Shown piece by piece: positions 33,224 through 43,256 of a stretch of 64,000 bases of DNA (position 1 is the stretch's first letter; each line of letters starts with the position of its first letter). This DNA is from Pricia mediterranea (GTDB taxonomy: Bacteria; Bacteroidota; Bacteroidia; Flavobacteriales; Flavobacteriaceae): the NCBI RefSeq assembly GCF_032248455.1, contig NZ_JAVTTP010000001.1:3818001-3882000 (forward strand), read 5' to 3'. The position numbers and the translations under genes were made by a program. Under the pieces are notes generated by a model that saw only the letters and a program-made list of their open reading frames with translations, was not told the origin of the DNA and did no database searches.

Positions 33224-34348
33224 TCACTTTTTCGGAACGAGCTTGTAAATTCCCTTTCCTTCGACGGCAACATAAATTAGCCCGTCGGGGCCTTCTTTGA
33301 CATCGCGCACCCTGCCCATGCCATCCATTAGCTTCTCGCGTTTCACCACTTTTTCCCCTTCCAATACCAAGCGTTCGAGGTATTGGAACTTTAAAGCTCC
33401 GACCAGGATATTTCCTTTCCAACCCGCACCGTAAGCATCCGTTGTGATAAAGGTCATCCCGCTAGGGGCGATGCTGGGGAGCCAATAGTAAATCGGCTGG
33501 GTCATGCCCTCCATTTCGGTCTTGTCGGTGATTTCGGTGCCGCTATAGTTAATGCCATAGGTGACCACCGGCCATCCGTAGTTGGCGCCTTTTTCGACAA
33601 TATTGATTTCGTCTCCGCCCCGGGGACCGTGTTCGTGTACCCAGATTTCACCGGTCTCAGGGTGAAGGTCCATGCCCTGCGGATTGCGGTGTCCATAGCT
33701 GTAAATCGCTTTTTTGGCATCCTCTTTCTCGACAAACGGGTTGTCGTCGGGAATACTGCCATCATCGTTGAACCGATAGACCTTGCCGCCGTCACGGGTA
33801 ATATCCTGTGGATTAGTGTCCCGGTCGCCGCGTTCACCGATGGTCAAATAGAGGTATCCGTCGTTATCGAATTCAATTCGGGAACCGAAATGCTGGCCTT
33901 TGGTGGTATTGGGGGTAGCCTTGTACAGTTCTTCCTTTTCTACCAGCGCACCATCTTTTAGTTTCGCCCGCATCAAGGCCGTATTGCCCCCTTTGTCATC
34001 CCCTTTACTGGAAGCATACGATATATAGATCCATCCGTTGCTTTCGTAATCGGGATGCAGGGCGACGTCCAACAATCCTCCTTGGCCCCTTCTATATATT
34101 TCCGGAACGTTTTGGACTTTATTTTTTTGTCCATTCTTAAAATGAATCAAATCCCCCGAGATTTCGGTCACCAGCATACTTCCATCGGGCAGAAAGGCCA
34201 TCCCCCACGGAACCTGTATTTCATCGATTAACAATTCTGCGGTAAAAGGCACCTTTTCTGGGGTATCTACTTTATTTTCAGGATCTTGGGCGCAAGACAG
34301 GTTCAGCGTCACAAACAATAGACCGGCTAACAGTACACTTTTTTTCAT
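33224..34348 (-). CDS. PQQ-dependent sugar dehydrogenase (soluble aldose dehydrogenase-like)
   Basis: This 374-residue exported protein has an N-terminal signal (MKKSVLLAGLLFVTLNLSCAQ; the Cys may be a relaxed lipobox). The six-bladed GSDH/YliI propeller is evident from VPWGMAFLPDGSMLVTE, GQGGLLDVALHPDY, the PQQ/metal-site segments QHFGSRIEFDNDGYLYLTIGERG and YGHRNPQGMDLHPETGEIW, and EHGPRGGDEINIVEKGANYGWP. It should oxidise aldose sugars in the periplasm using imported or scavenged PQQ; PQQ synthesis genes are not in the window. It stands alone between a repeat cluster and the divergent giant adhesin gene. Confidence 0.88.
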   Translation of the reverse strand: MKKSVLLAGLLFVTLNLSCAQDPENKVDTPEKVPFTAELLIDEIQVPWGMAFLPDGSMLVTEISGDLIHFKNGQKNKVQNVPEIYRRGQGGLLDVALHPDYESNGWIYISYASSKGDDKGGNTALMRAKLKDGALVEKEELYKATPNTTKGQHFGSRIEFDNDGYLYLTIGERGDRDTNPQDITRDGGKVYRFNDDGSIPDDNPFVEKEDAKKAIYSYGHRNPQGMDLHPETGEIWVHEHGPRGGDEINIVEKGANYGWPVVTYGINYSGTEITDKTEMEGMTQPIYYWLPSIAPSGMTFITTDAYGAGWKGNILVGALKFQYLERLVLEGEKVVKREKLMDGMGRVRDVKEGPDGLIYVAVEGKGIYKLVPKK

Positions 34349-34507
34349 GTTTTTACGTTAATTGATATTAATAAAAGTAATGAACGAGAGGGGCGATACA
34401 AGCTCTATCCGCTAAAGATAAACAGATTTTTGTAAGTTCATAAGATTACACGAAGAATCCGTCGCCTCCCAAATCGCGGCTATTCTTGTCCAAATACGAC
34501 TTAACCT

Positions 34508-37500
34508 ATGCTACCCAAAAAACAACGGCAGTTTTTGTATGTGCTTGTATTGTTTGTCTTTTCCGCAATCGGTACGACCGCCATAGCCAATAACAAAGTC
34601 CACGTTATTTTTACCGAGGTGGCCGCCGCGGTCAAGGAAGCGACTACGTCGAAGAAAGAACCGGCCAACTTAATTCGCGAAACCACCCCGAAAGGCATTA
34701 AAGGAAGTTCCAAGAACAACCTGGGGTCCAGCGCTGCCGCACCGATGTTCGCTACGATCATACAAGGAGCTGACGTCGAGGTCACCTGTAGTAACGATGG
34801 CGCTACGGTGGCGCGGTTCAACCTCTGTGGTGATTCCGATGATCGAACCATAACGCTATCCGGATCGAACGGTTCCGCTTCTTGGCAGCGTTTGGGGGGG
34901 TCGTGTGGTCCCGATATCAACCAGAACTGTCCGAATACGACCAATTCCTGCTACAGTCCGGTGGCTACCGGTCCCGTTTTTAATCTTGATGCGAGTACGA
35001 TTTCCGCTACTACCGGTGCGGAATTTCGGGTAGTTACAAATGGCCAGACCTATTATTTCAAGGTCAAAAAAAGTACGATTACCCAGACTTTTGTCAAGAA
35101 CGATTATATCTGCGGTGTACCGGGCAGGATCCAGATAACCGGTCTTTCGAGCGCCTATGAGTTCAGTATTGATAACGGAAGTGGTTTCGGACCGTGGCAA
35201 GGCCCGATTTTCAATGACTTAGATCCCGGCACGTATATCGCCAAGGCGCGTTTGCGGAATACGGCCAACACCTGTGAATATCCATACGCGCCCATAGTTA
35301 TCGAAGAACGGAATATCGATATAGATGTTAGTTTTACCGATGCCCAATGCTCTGGCGATACGGGTACGGTTACCGTGACCGCCGGAAACGTTCCCGGACC
35401 CTATAAATATACCTTATTGGACGATACGGGAACAGCGCAGGAATTTACCGCTTTTATCCCCGACAACCCCTACACCTTTTCGGCCGTAGGTTTTGGTACA
35501 TATACCGTGCAGGTAGAAACCGTTCAGTGTACGGGCGACCCTTTAAACGGGATCGATCCGCCGCGCCAAGACCGAGATACCTCGAACAATCCTATTATTA
35601 TAGGCGCGGGGGTCACCGCCTTGGATGCCCGGGCCGAGGCCAATAATAGCTTTAGCGCGGCCTGCGGTATCAACAGTGTCGATATTACCGTATTCACCTC
35701 GGGAGGAACGGCGCCGTACACCTATATCGTAAACGGATCGGGACCTTCGAGTCCGTCGTACACCAATTCAAGGATCGAGACGGTGACCAGCGCCGGCACC
35801 TATGATTTTTTGATTACCGATGCCAACGGCTGTACGATTACAGCCTCAGCGAACGTGGCGGAACTTACCCCGCCAGATATCACGGTATCAGGGGTGGATG
35901 GCACCTGTACCAATGGGGGAGCCCGATTGGAATTCTCCATCGTCGATGCCAAAGGATACGATTTGCGGTTTAGGGCGGATCCGGGAGATTCCTGGAGCAG
36001 TAATCCCATGTTGTCAGTAACCGCAGGCACCTATAACACTATTGAGGTACAATACGAATCAGGGGCCTTTAGCTGTATTTTGACCTTGCCGACTAGTGTG
36101 ACCGTTACCGAGGTCGGTACAATCACTGGAAATGCCATCAAAAATTTCGATGTTTCCTGTAATTTGGGCGGAGGCACTACTGGCGGCGAAATCGAGTTTA
36201 CAGGTCCCTTTACCGGGGGCTCCGGCTCAGGATATCAATTCAGTTTGGATGGCAGCAACTTTTCGGGAACTACCTTGTATTCAGGACTCACCGCAGGCAC
36301 CTATACCCCCGTAATTATCGATGGCGGGGGATGCCGTAGGGAGTTGACCGCCATCACGATCAATGGGGTAACCCCGCCGACAAACCTTGCTTTCGCCCAG
36401 AGCAATATCAATTGTGGACTAGGAACCTCCGATGTGCAGCTGACGCCGACCAGCGTCAACCCCATCGCAACCTACGAAATAACGTCCCCGATTACGGCGA
36501 GCAATGCCACGGGGCTTTTTTCGGGACTCAACACGGGAACGACCTACTCCTTCAGAATTATCGATGACCAAAACTGTAGCTATACCGAAACCTTTACACC
36601 TGTGACCATTAGTTCGATCAGGGCCAGGGTCAAATCCGGGGGCGATCTTCGGGTATGTACGGGAGACACCGATGGATCTGGCACTTATCTTATCGACGGA
36701 TTTGGTAATAACTATACCTATCATATCAACGGAGGCCCAGAAAGCGCGCCCCAAAATGCTGGGGAAGTGGACTTGCCACTGTCCGGTGCCGGCACCTATA
36801 CCATCACCGTGACCGATGTGGATACCGGATGTACCGATACGGCGAGTTTTGATATCGAAGAGCCTACGAATCCTATTTCCCTGGGCGGCGACGTGCGTGC
36901 TATGAGCTGCGCCAACAGCAACCGGGGCAGGGTGCGGGCCAACGCTTCAGGGGGTTGGGGAGGATATGAATATACGCTGACCTATCCCGATGCGACCACG
37001 AATACGAAGACAAATCGTACCTTCAACAACCTGACCCAAGCGGGCAATTATACGCTTTCCGTCGAGGATGCGGAGGGCTGCGTCGATAGCTTTGCGTTTA
37101 CACTGACCCAAATTGATGCCCCGAGTATCGTCTTGGACCCGGGGGCTTCGGACTATTGTTTTGAGCCCGGTACGGGAGCCACGATTGGTGTTACTCCCAC
37201 CGCGGGAACCGCCGCTTTAGGAACGCACGGGTACCGCATCAACGGCGGTCCCTTGCAGCCGAGCCCTGTTTTCACGGGTCTTGCGCCCGGCGACTACACT
37301 ATTGAAGTAGTGGACGGCAACAATTGTAGGGATGCGGTCAGCACCACCGTAGCGCCCCAGTTGCGCGTAACGGGTAACGTGGTTGCCGAAATCCCCTGCG
37401 GAGGTTCTGATGGAAGAATCAGGGTCAACGTTTCCGGTGGATATGGAATGACACAGTTCGAGGTGAGCGACGATGGGGGAACGACTTTTGAATCGGCCGT

Positions 37501-40500
37501 TACGTCGTCCATAGAACCTTTTAACTACGACACCAATACGCCCGGGGATTATGTCTTTCGCATAACGGATGCCGAAGGATGTACCGCCGAATCCTCACCG
37601 ATAAGGCTCGATCCACCTATCAATATTGCCGCAGCGGCTTGGACCTCCGTGCCCGTAAGCTGTGGCGGTACCGCTAATGGCCGGGTGACGATAATACCAG
37701 ATGGAACCAGCGGAATTCCCCCCTACGAGGTCAACTTTGATGGCCGTGGGTGGACTACCCAAACCGTTTATTCCAATTTGGCCAGCGGTTCTTACCCTTA
37801 TCTAGTCCGGGATGCCCGGGGGTGCGAGACCGTTATCGACAATGCCGTGGTCACGACGGACAACACCCTATCGCCCGATGCCACGGTAAGCCAAATAACG
37901 GCCACCTGTGCCACCGGTGCGGTCAGCGGTGGTATCCAAATCAACAATGTGGTCGATGGTTCCGAAAACTTCTCCTTCCGCATTGAGGATGAAAATGGAA
38001 ACATCGTTACCCAACAGGATAACGTAACTCGGGCCAGCTTGCCAATCTCGATTAACGATTCCGGTTTGATTCCGGGGGATTATACGGTAATTACCCTGGA
38101 TGCGAACGGCTGTACCGATATCGATACTGTTGAGATCACCCAGGCCCAGGTTACCGTGACCCCATTGCCGGTACCGGCACCGACCTGTAGTGCAACCGGT
38201 TTCAGTGAAACAGTGAATATTGTTGGAGGAACCGGTCCGTTTTTGATCCGGTTGGAAAATGATCCGGCGCCCGCGGTAGCTCCAAATAATTCTTCCACGC
38301 AGCATACGTTCGTGGGACTCCAATTCGGGGTCACCTACACCGTAGAGGTCACCGACACCTTCACCGGATGTGTGTACTTGGACGAAATTCCTCCTATCTC
38401 TGGGCCATCCCCCTTAAACGTTACCGCGTCTTCCACCGCCGGGGTATGCGATACTAATCGGAACGGGGAGATTTCCTATACGATCAACGGCTTTGCCCCA
38501 GGGGATAATCTCCAGATCAATATAATGGACAATCAGGACGGCACCGTATCGTCAATTCAGACCGTCGCGCCTGGCACCGTTCCTTTTTCAGATAGTCATG
38601 CAGCCATAGCCGGGGACTACCAGATCATTGTAACCAATCTGACCGACAACTGTTCCGATGCTATCGGCGTTATCATAGAAGAAAACCTTCCAGCCATCGA
38701 TATCTTGACGGAAGAGGCAGCCAACTGTAATGCTGAAGGCCAGATTACCGTACAGGGTCGCGGAGGTGATGGAGGACCCTATGAGTATTTCTTTCAGCCG
38801 CAGGGCAATCCCGAACCCACATCCGGTGATCCGGGATGGACCACCGAAACCACATTTGTTGCCTTGGCGGGTACTTATGACATTTACGTTAGGGACGCCA
38901 GTGGCTGTACCTCTTTCGATATTGCAACCATCATTAATTTAGATCCCGATCTTGTCGCACCCATCATCGACGTGACCAACCAATGTATAGTCACGGCCAT
39001 CTCGTTTGACGTTCGGGTAACCATGCCCCTGACCACCGATACCCCACGCTTTACCTTGGGAGGCGATACCCAGTTCGGTACTAATATGGGCAACGGCGTG
39101 TTCGAATACACCTATCAGGTCAGCAGTCCCGGTACGTATACCGTTGACGTCGTCGATGCCAACGGCTGTACCAGCCAAGGCACCGCGGAAGTGTACGAAT
39201 TCCTTTCCGCCTCCGGTGATTTTAGTACGGATCCTACATGTAACGCAGCCGATGGAATCATTACCATGAACGTTAGCGGGGGCAGCAATAATTTTGATTA
39301 CCAGTTACAGGATAGTGGGGGAACGGATATTGGAACCCCGGTTACCGGAGACAGGGATGACGGCATCATTACCGGCGTGGGCCCTGGCAGCTATCAGGTC
39401 GAGGTGACCGATAACGAGACCGGATGTACCTTTGACATCGGCGTACAGCTCGATGCGGCCGTATCCCCGGTCATCAACAACGAATCAAAACAGGATATCA
39501 CCTGTTTCGGCTCCAATGATGGTACCATCGATATCGTACTAAATCCTCTTAGTGCGGTAGATACGCCTATTGAGTTCATTTTGAACAATTTTGACACCAC
39601 CGCCGAAATTACAAGGAACACCACCGGTTCTTTTATTGGTCTTCCCCCGGCCCGCTATCAGGTCGAGGTGGTTACCGCGCGAAACTGCTCCGTGCTGTCC
39701 AGCATCATCGAGATCATCGAACCCGATGACTTTGCGATTACGGCCAGCGCCCCGGACTTTACCTGTGAACCTGCCGCGAACCGGTTTAGCTCCACGATTA
39801 TTACGGTAGATGATCCGGCGGCTTCGGCCACCCCGGGAACCGTGGGCAGTGGTTATCAGTACAGCATCGAAGGTTTTTTCAATTACCAATCCGCCAATAC
39901 CTTTGAAATCGTTGACAATGGCTCTCCCCGTAACATCACGGTGTACGCCATTGACGGTAACGGTTGCCAAACCACCTTTGATCTACCGACCATTAACCTC
40001 CCCGCGGATGTGGTCCCGACCCTTTCCGTTCTAGCCCCGTTGAACTGTGCCAATCCCGAACAGGTCGAGATATCGGTAACCGGTACGACGGACTTTACTG
40101 TGCTTACGACCGGTCCCGGTAGTACTATCGTAGCCGACGTTTCGGTAACCGGCGGAGGGCCAGCGACCGTGTTGTTGCCCGATGCAGGGGATTACTTTTT
40201 CGTAGTTCGCGACGATTCCCCGGGCGGCTGTAGCTATCCCCTCCCGGTGCATACCGTCAATCTGCCCATCAACCCTACGGTGACGATTACCGAGGCCAAT
40301 CCGGTGCGTTGCAATACGCCTGGTAACACGGGGACCCTGTTCATAGAGGTCTCCGATTATACCGGCACCTACGATTATCACGTGTACGAAGCTTCCGATA
40401 CCGGCAAAACGACCCCGATAATTTCAGGAAATTTTGACACTGCAAACTTTCCGGACATCAATGGGGATGCGGCTCGGACAGGGGGACTTCCCGGTGGAAA

Positions 40501-43045
40501 TTATTTTGTGGAAGTGATTGCTACGGATGTGCCGTTCTGTTCCGCGGATAGCGGGGTGGCCACCATAAGTGTTCCGAACGGTACGCTCGGGGTCGTAGCC
40601 ATGGAAGTAGGTAACGTGACCTGTGACGATAACCAGGGAAGAATCTTGGCGGCCGGAAGCGGCGGATGGGACAATAATCCCTACGAATACCGACTCTTAT
40701 ATGATAGCGGAGCCGGTTTTGTGGAAGTCGTTCCTTTTGGAACGAGCAATGAATTCGATAACCTGTCCAGTGGGGACTATCAGGTAGAGATTCGCGATGT
40801 CGAGGGATGTACCGAAATAGATACTATCAATCTGCCTCCCGTTCCCGCTATAAACGCAGGCATTCGCGAACCGCAGGACCTGGTCTGCCCCGGGGGTAAC
40901 AATGCCGTGCTGGAGGCGTACAATCTGTCCACCAACACTCCTGGTGCCGAAGGCGGAGTAGTAGGGGCAGGCTACAAATATCAGTTGATCTATTTGGACA
41001 GCAATACTACCGGCCTACCGACGCCAAGTGGACTCGATGAACGCGACCGCAGTGGATTGCAGGATGACCCGACCTTTACCGGTACTTCCGGAGGGGTGAT
41101 CAGTGCGGGATGGTACGCCATTGAGGTTACCTCGAGCTACAACTGTAGTTTTGTAACGCCTCCTTATGAAGTAGTTCCGCCACCACCGGTCAATCCTAGG
41201 TTGGTCCAGACCCAAGTTCCCGGATGCGGTGGCCGTGGCGAAATGGAACTGGCCATCGAGAATCCCGATCCCGATCCCACCGTAGTCTATGAATACATCA
41301 TGGTGGAAGATGGGGTCCAGATCGGTACCTATGCCGATATGACGGGTACGAGTTTCCGCTTCCCGGGGGATGCCGGTATTACCTATCAGGTCGATGTGCG
41401 CAAGAAAAATGTGAGCAATGTCTGCGCGGCAGTACGTTCAAATGGAATCACCATGACCGACGCTTCGGGAATTACCTTATTGCCCAATGCCCCCGATGAT
41501 ATCTCCTGTGCCTCCGAGAACGACGGACGTATCGAATCCTTCACCAACGGGGGGGTAGGAAACGAGGTGTTCAGCTTGTATATCGGAGATCCCGTTGATG
41601 CTTTTACTCCCGATTCCGGGGCGCGGTTGATCCGTACGCAGGATTTCGGCACCTTCGAAGGCCTTGATGAGGAGTCCACCGATTACTACATCGCCGTCAC
41701 CAGTGGAATTACCTGTAGTGATATCGCCGGACCGTTCAGTATTGTAAGGCCCGACCCGATTTTGTTCACTTCTAGCGAAACCCCCGTAAGTTGCACGGGA
41801 GAGGCCGATGGCTCGATTACCTTGGAGGTGAACAGTGGAGGCGTCGGGTTGATTCAATTCGCCATCGCCCCGAACTTTAACGAGTTCTTCAGCGATGCTG
41901 CCAATCCCGGTATCTATACGTTTGAGAATCTGGCCGCTGGTGATTATGAAATCTTGATTCAGGATGAAAACGGATGTTTCGAAAAGGATGTCATCACGGT
42001 CACCGAACCTGATGAGCTTATGACCACCGATATCACGACTACGCCCGAAACCTGTATCATGGCCGCAGACGGTACCGGACAGTTGACGGTTGTCGGGGGA
42101 ACACCTTTCGTCGATAATACGGACCCCCTAAACCCAATCGAATATTACGAGACCAAATTGATCGGTCCCGGTTCGGACGGGAGCGAGATGTACGAGAGAA
42201 ACGACAACCTGTATTTCGAAAACCTGGCCGGCGGCATGAGTTATATCGTATTCGTTCAGGATGCCAACCTGTGTGAAACTTTTGTCGAGATGCCGATTGA
42301 AATCGGGGTAGAGCTGGCTGCGGAACCCATCGTGCAATATGGTTGCGAGGGAATTTTCCCAAATAGCACGACCCATATCGCCTTGGAAGACGAAAGCCGT
42401 CTTTCGGAAATTCTCTTCGCCCTTGACCCCATCGATCCGACGGATGCGATTACCGCGATGGCCACGGACGTGCGTACTTGGGGCGATTTGCCGGCCGGCA
42501 ATCATACGGTGTATATCTATCACGAAAACGGATGTACCAATTCCGTTGAATTTACCATCGATGCCTATGACCCCTTGACTCTCGATGCCCAAAAAACCGC
42601 TCCGAACGAGCTTACCGCCATCGCTGCGGGCGGATTCGGCGGCTACGAGTATTTCTTTAACGGGCAATCGTACGGAAACGAGGGTATCTATACGACTACC
42701 GAAAGCGGTACCGTCGAAGTACGCGTAGTCGATGAGAGAGGGTGTGTAGCCGTAGCTTCCATTCCCTTCGAGTTTACCGGAATGTTAGAAATCCCTAATT
42801 TCTTTACACCCAACGGCGACAACGAGAACGATTTCTGGTCGCCCAACAACCGGGAGTATTTCCCCGATATCGAAGTGATCATCTACGATCGCTACGGTAG
42901 GGTAGTGGCGGAGCTGAACCAAGTGAGTGAATGGGACGGGCTTTACGAAGGCAAGGAACTGCCCACGGGCGATTACTGGTACGTCGTCAACCAGAACGAC
43001 AAACGGGAGACCCGATACGTCGGTCACTTTACGCTGTATCGCTAG
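34508..43045 (+). CDS. giant SprB-like repeat adhesin with type B T9SS C-terminal domain
   Basis: The 2845-residue protein has an N-terminal export signal (QFLYVLVLFVFSAIGTTAIA) and a Ser/Lys-rich linker. About 27-28 SprB-like units of 70-100 residues follow. Each opens near a Cys and closes with a strand such as GTYTVDVVDANGCT, so most units have two Cys. The last ~85 residues form a gliding-motility-associated (CHU_C, type B) sorting domain: FFTPNGDNENDFW, IIYDRYGRVV, WDGLYEGKELPTGDYWYVV. It should be exported by the type IX system and displayed as a surface filament in gliding or adhesion, by analogy with SprB. No PorP/SprF partner gene lies beside it. Units are divergent, and a perfect terminator follows. 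The ligand is unknown. Confidence 0.9.
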   Translation: MLPKKQRQFLYVLVLFVFSAIGTTAIANNKVHVIFTEVAAAVKEATTSKKEPANLIRETTPKGIKGSSKNNLGSSAAAPMFATIIQGADVEVTCSNDGATVARFNLCGDSDDRTITLSGSNGSASWQRLGGSCGPDINQNCPNTTNSCYSPVATGPVFNLDASTISATTGAEFRVVTNGQTYYFKVKKSTITQTFVKNDYICGVPGRIQITGLSSAYEFSIDNGSGFGPWQGPIFNDLDPGTYIAKARLRNTANTCEYPYAPIVIEERNIDIDVSFTDAQCSGDTGTVTVTAGNVPGPYKYTLLDDTGTAQEFTAFIPDNPYTFSAVGFGTYTVQVETVQCTGDPLNGIDPPRQDRDTSNNPIIIGAGVTALDARAEANNSFSAACGINSVDITVFTSGGTAPYTYIVNGSGPSSPSYTNSRIETVTSAGTYDFLITDANGCTITASANVAELTPPDITVSGVDGTCTNGGARLEFSIVDAKGYDLRFRADPGDSWSSNPMLSVTAGTYNTIEVQYESGAFSCILTLPTSVTVTEVGTITGNAIKNFDVSCNLGGGTTGGEIEFTGPFTGGSGSGYQFSLDGSNFSGTTLYSGLTAGTYTPVIIDGGGCRRELTAITINGVTPPTNLAFAQSNINCGLGTSDVQLTPTSVNPIATYEITSPITASNATGLFSGLNTGTTYSFRIIDDQNCSYTETFTPVTISSIRARVKSGGDLRVCTGDTDGSGTYLIDGFGNNYTYHINGGPESAPQNAGEVDLPLSGAGTYTITVTDVDTGCTDTASFDIEEPTNPISLGGDVRAMSCANSNRGRVRANASGGWGGYEYTLTYPDATTNTKTNRTFNNLTQAGNYTLSVEDAEGCVDSFAFTLTQIDAPSIVLDPGASDYCFEPGTGATIGVTPTAGTAALGTHGYRINGGPLQPSPVFTGLAPGDYTIEVVDGNNCRDAVSTTVAPQLRVTGNVVAEIPCGGSDGRIRVNVSGGYGMTQFEVSDDGGTTFESAVTSSIEPFNYDTNTPGDYVFRITDAEGCTAESSPIRLDPPINIAAAAWTSVPVSCGGTANGRVTIIPDGTSGIPPYEVNFDGRGWTTQTVYSNLASGSYPYLVRDARGCETVIDNAVVTTDNTLSPDATVSQITATCATGAVSGGIQINNVVDGSENFSFRIEDENGNIVTQQDNVTRASLPISINDSGLIPGDYTVITLDANGCTDIDTVEITQAQVTVTPLPVPAPTCSATGFSETVNIVGGTGPFLIRLENDPAPAVAPNNSSTQHTFVGLQFGVTYTVEVTDTFTGCVYLDEIPPISGPSPLNVTASSTAGVCDTNRNGEISYTINGFAPGDNLQINIMDNQDGTVSSIQTVAPGTVPFSDSHAAIAGDYQIIVTNLTDNCSDAIGVIIEENLPAIDILTEEAANCNAEGQITVQGRGGDGGPYEYFFQPQGNPEPTSGDPGWTTETTFVALAGTYDIYVRDASGCTSFDIATIINLDPDLVAPIIDVTNQCIVTAISFDVRVTMPLTTDTPRFTLGGDTQFGTNMGNGVFEYTYQVSSPGTYTVDVVDANGCTSQGTAEVYEFLSASGDFSTDPTCNAADGIITMNVSGGSNNFDYQLQDSGGTDIGTPVTGDRDDGIITGVGPGSYQVEVTDNETGCTFDIGVQLDAAVSPVINNESKQDITCFGSNDGTIDIVLNPLSAVDTPIEFILNNFDTTAEITRNTTGSFIGLPPARYQVEVVTARNCSVLSSIIEIIEPDDFAITASAPDFTCEPAANRFSSTIITVDDPAASATPGTVGSGYQYSIEGFFNYQSANTFEIVDNGSPRNITVYAIDGNGCQTTFDLPTINLPADVVPTLSVLAPLNCANPEQVEISVTGTTDFTVLTTGPGSTIVADVSVTGGGPATVLLPDAGDYFFVVRDDSPGGCSYPLPVHTVNLPINPTVTITEANPVRCNTPGNTGTLFIEVSDYTGTYDYHVYEASDTGKTTPIISGNFDTANFPDINGDAARTGGLPGGNYFVEVIATDVPFCSADSGVATISVPNGTLGVVAMEVGNVTCDDNQGRILAAGSGGWDNNPYEYRLLYDSGAGFVEVVPFGTSNEFDNLSSGDYQVEIRDVEGCTEIDTINLPPVPAINAGIREPQDLVCPGGNNAVLEAYNLSTNTPGAEGGVVGAGYKYQLIYLDSNTTGLPTPSGLDERDRSGLQDDPTFTGTSGGVISAGWYAIEVTSSYNCSFVTPPYEVVPPPPVNPRLVQTQVPGCGGRGEMELAIENPDPDPTVVYEYIMVEDGVQIGTYADMTGTSFRFPGDAGITYQVDVRKKNVSNVCAAVRSNGITMTDASGITLLPNAPDDISCASENDGRIESFTNGGVGNEVFSLYIGDPVDAFTPDSGARLIRTQDFGTFEGLDEESTDYYIAVTSGITCSDIAGPFSIVRPDPILFTSSETPVSCTGEADGSITLEVNSGGVGLIQFAIAPNFNEFFSDAANPGIYTFENLAAGDYEILIQDENGCFEKDVITVTEPDELMTTDITTTPETCIMAADGTGQLTVVGGTPFVDNTDPLNPIEYYETKLIGPGSDGSEMYERNDNLYFENLAGGMSYIVFVQDANLCETFVEMPIEIGVELAAEPIVQYGCEGIFPNSTTHIALEDESRLSEILFALDPIDPTDAITAMATDVRTWGDLPAGNHTVYIYHENGCTNSVEFTIDAYDPLTLDAQKTAPNELTAIAAGGFGGYEYFFNGQSYGNEGIYTTTESGTVEVRVVDERGCVAVASIPFEFTGMLEIPNFFTPNGDNENDFWSPNNREYFPDIEVIIYDRYGRVVAELNQVSEWDGLYEGKELPTGDYWYVVNQNDKRETRYVGHFTLYR

Positions 43046-43071
43046 CAACCGATACCTACTTTTTAGCAAGG

Positions 43072-43106
43072 CGGATGTCCCTTTATTGGGACATCCGTTT
43101 TATTTT
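43072..43106 (+). terminator. Rho-independent terminator of the giant adhesin gene
   Basis: cggatgtccc (43072-43081) pairs perfectly with gggacatccg (43088-43097) around a 6-nt loop, followed by ttttatttt. It lies 27 nt after the adhesin stop and ends that transcription unit. Confidence 0.88.
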
Positions 43107-43240
43107 GACGATCGCCATAATCGGCCTTAAAGATAAAATACGCTCCCCGCTGCTTTCTTTTTTGTTATTTACGAAAAGACCATTTGTCTCGTGTTCATAA
43201 TAAACAAGGGACGGGAGCAACAGGATGTACAGGAGAAAGG

Positions 43241-43248
43241 TATCTTTG
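43241..43248 (+). promoter_or_regulatory. -7 box 8 nt before the cytochrome lipoprotein start
   Basis: TATCTTTG is a perfect TAnnTTTG; eight bases separate it from ATG 43257. This fixes the start codon, as an in-frame start at 43191 would lie before the promoter. Transcription is independent of the giant adhesin gene. Confidence 0.6.
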
Positions 43249-43256
43249 GCATATTT

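Noticed and set aside
34508-43045. Assembly artefact or fused genes as the cause of the 8.5-kb frame
   Set aside because: A single signal peptide, regular divergent repeats and one C-terminal sorting domain followed by a terminator indicate one intact gene.
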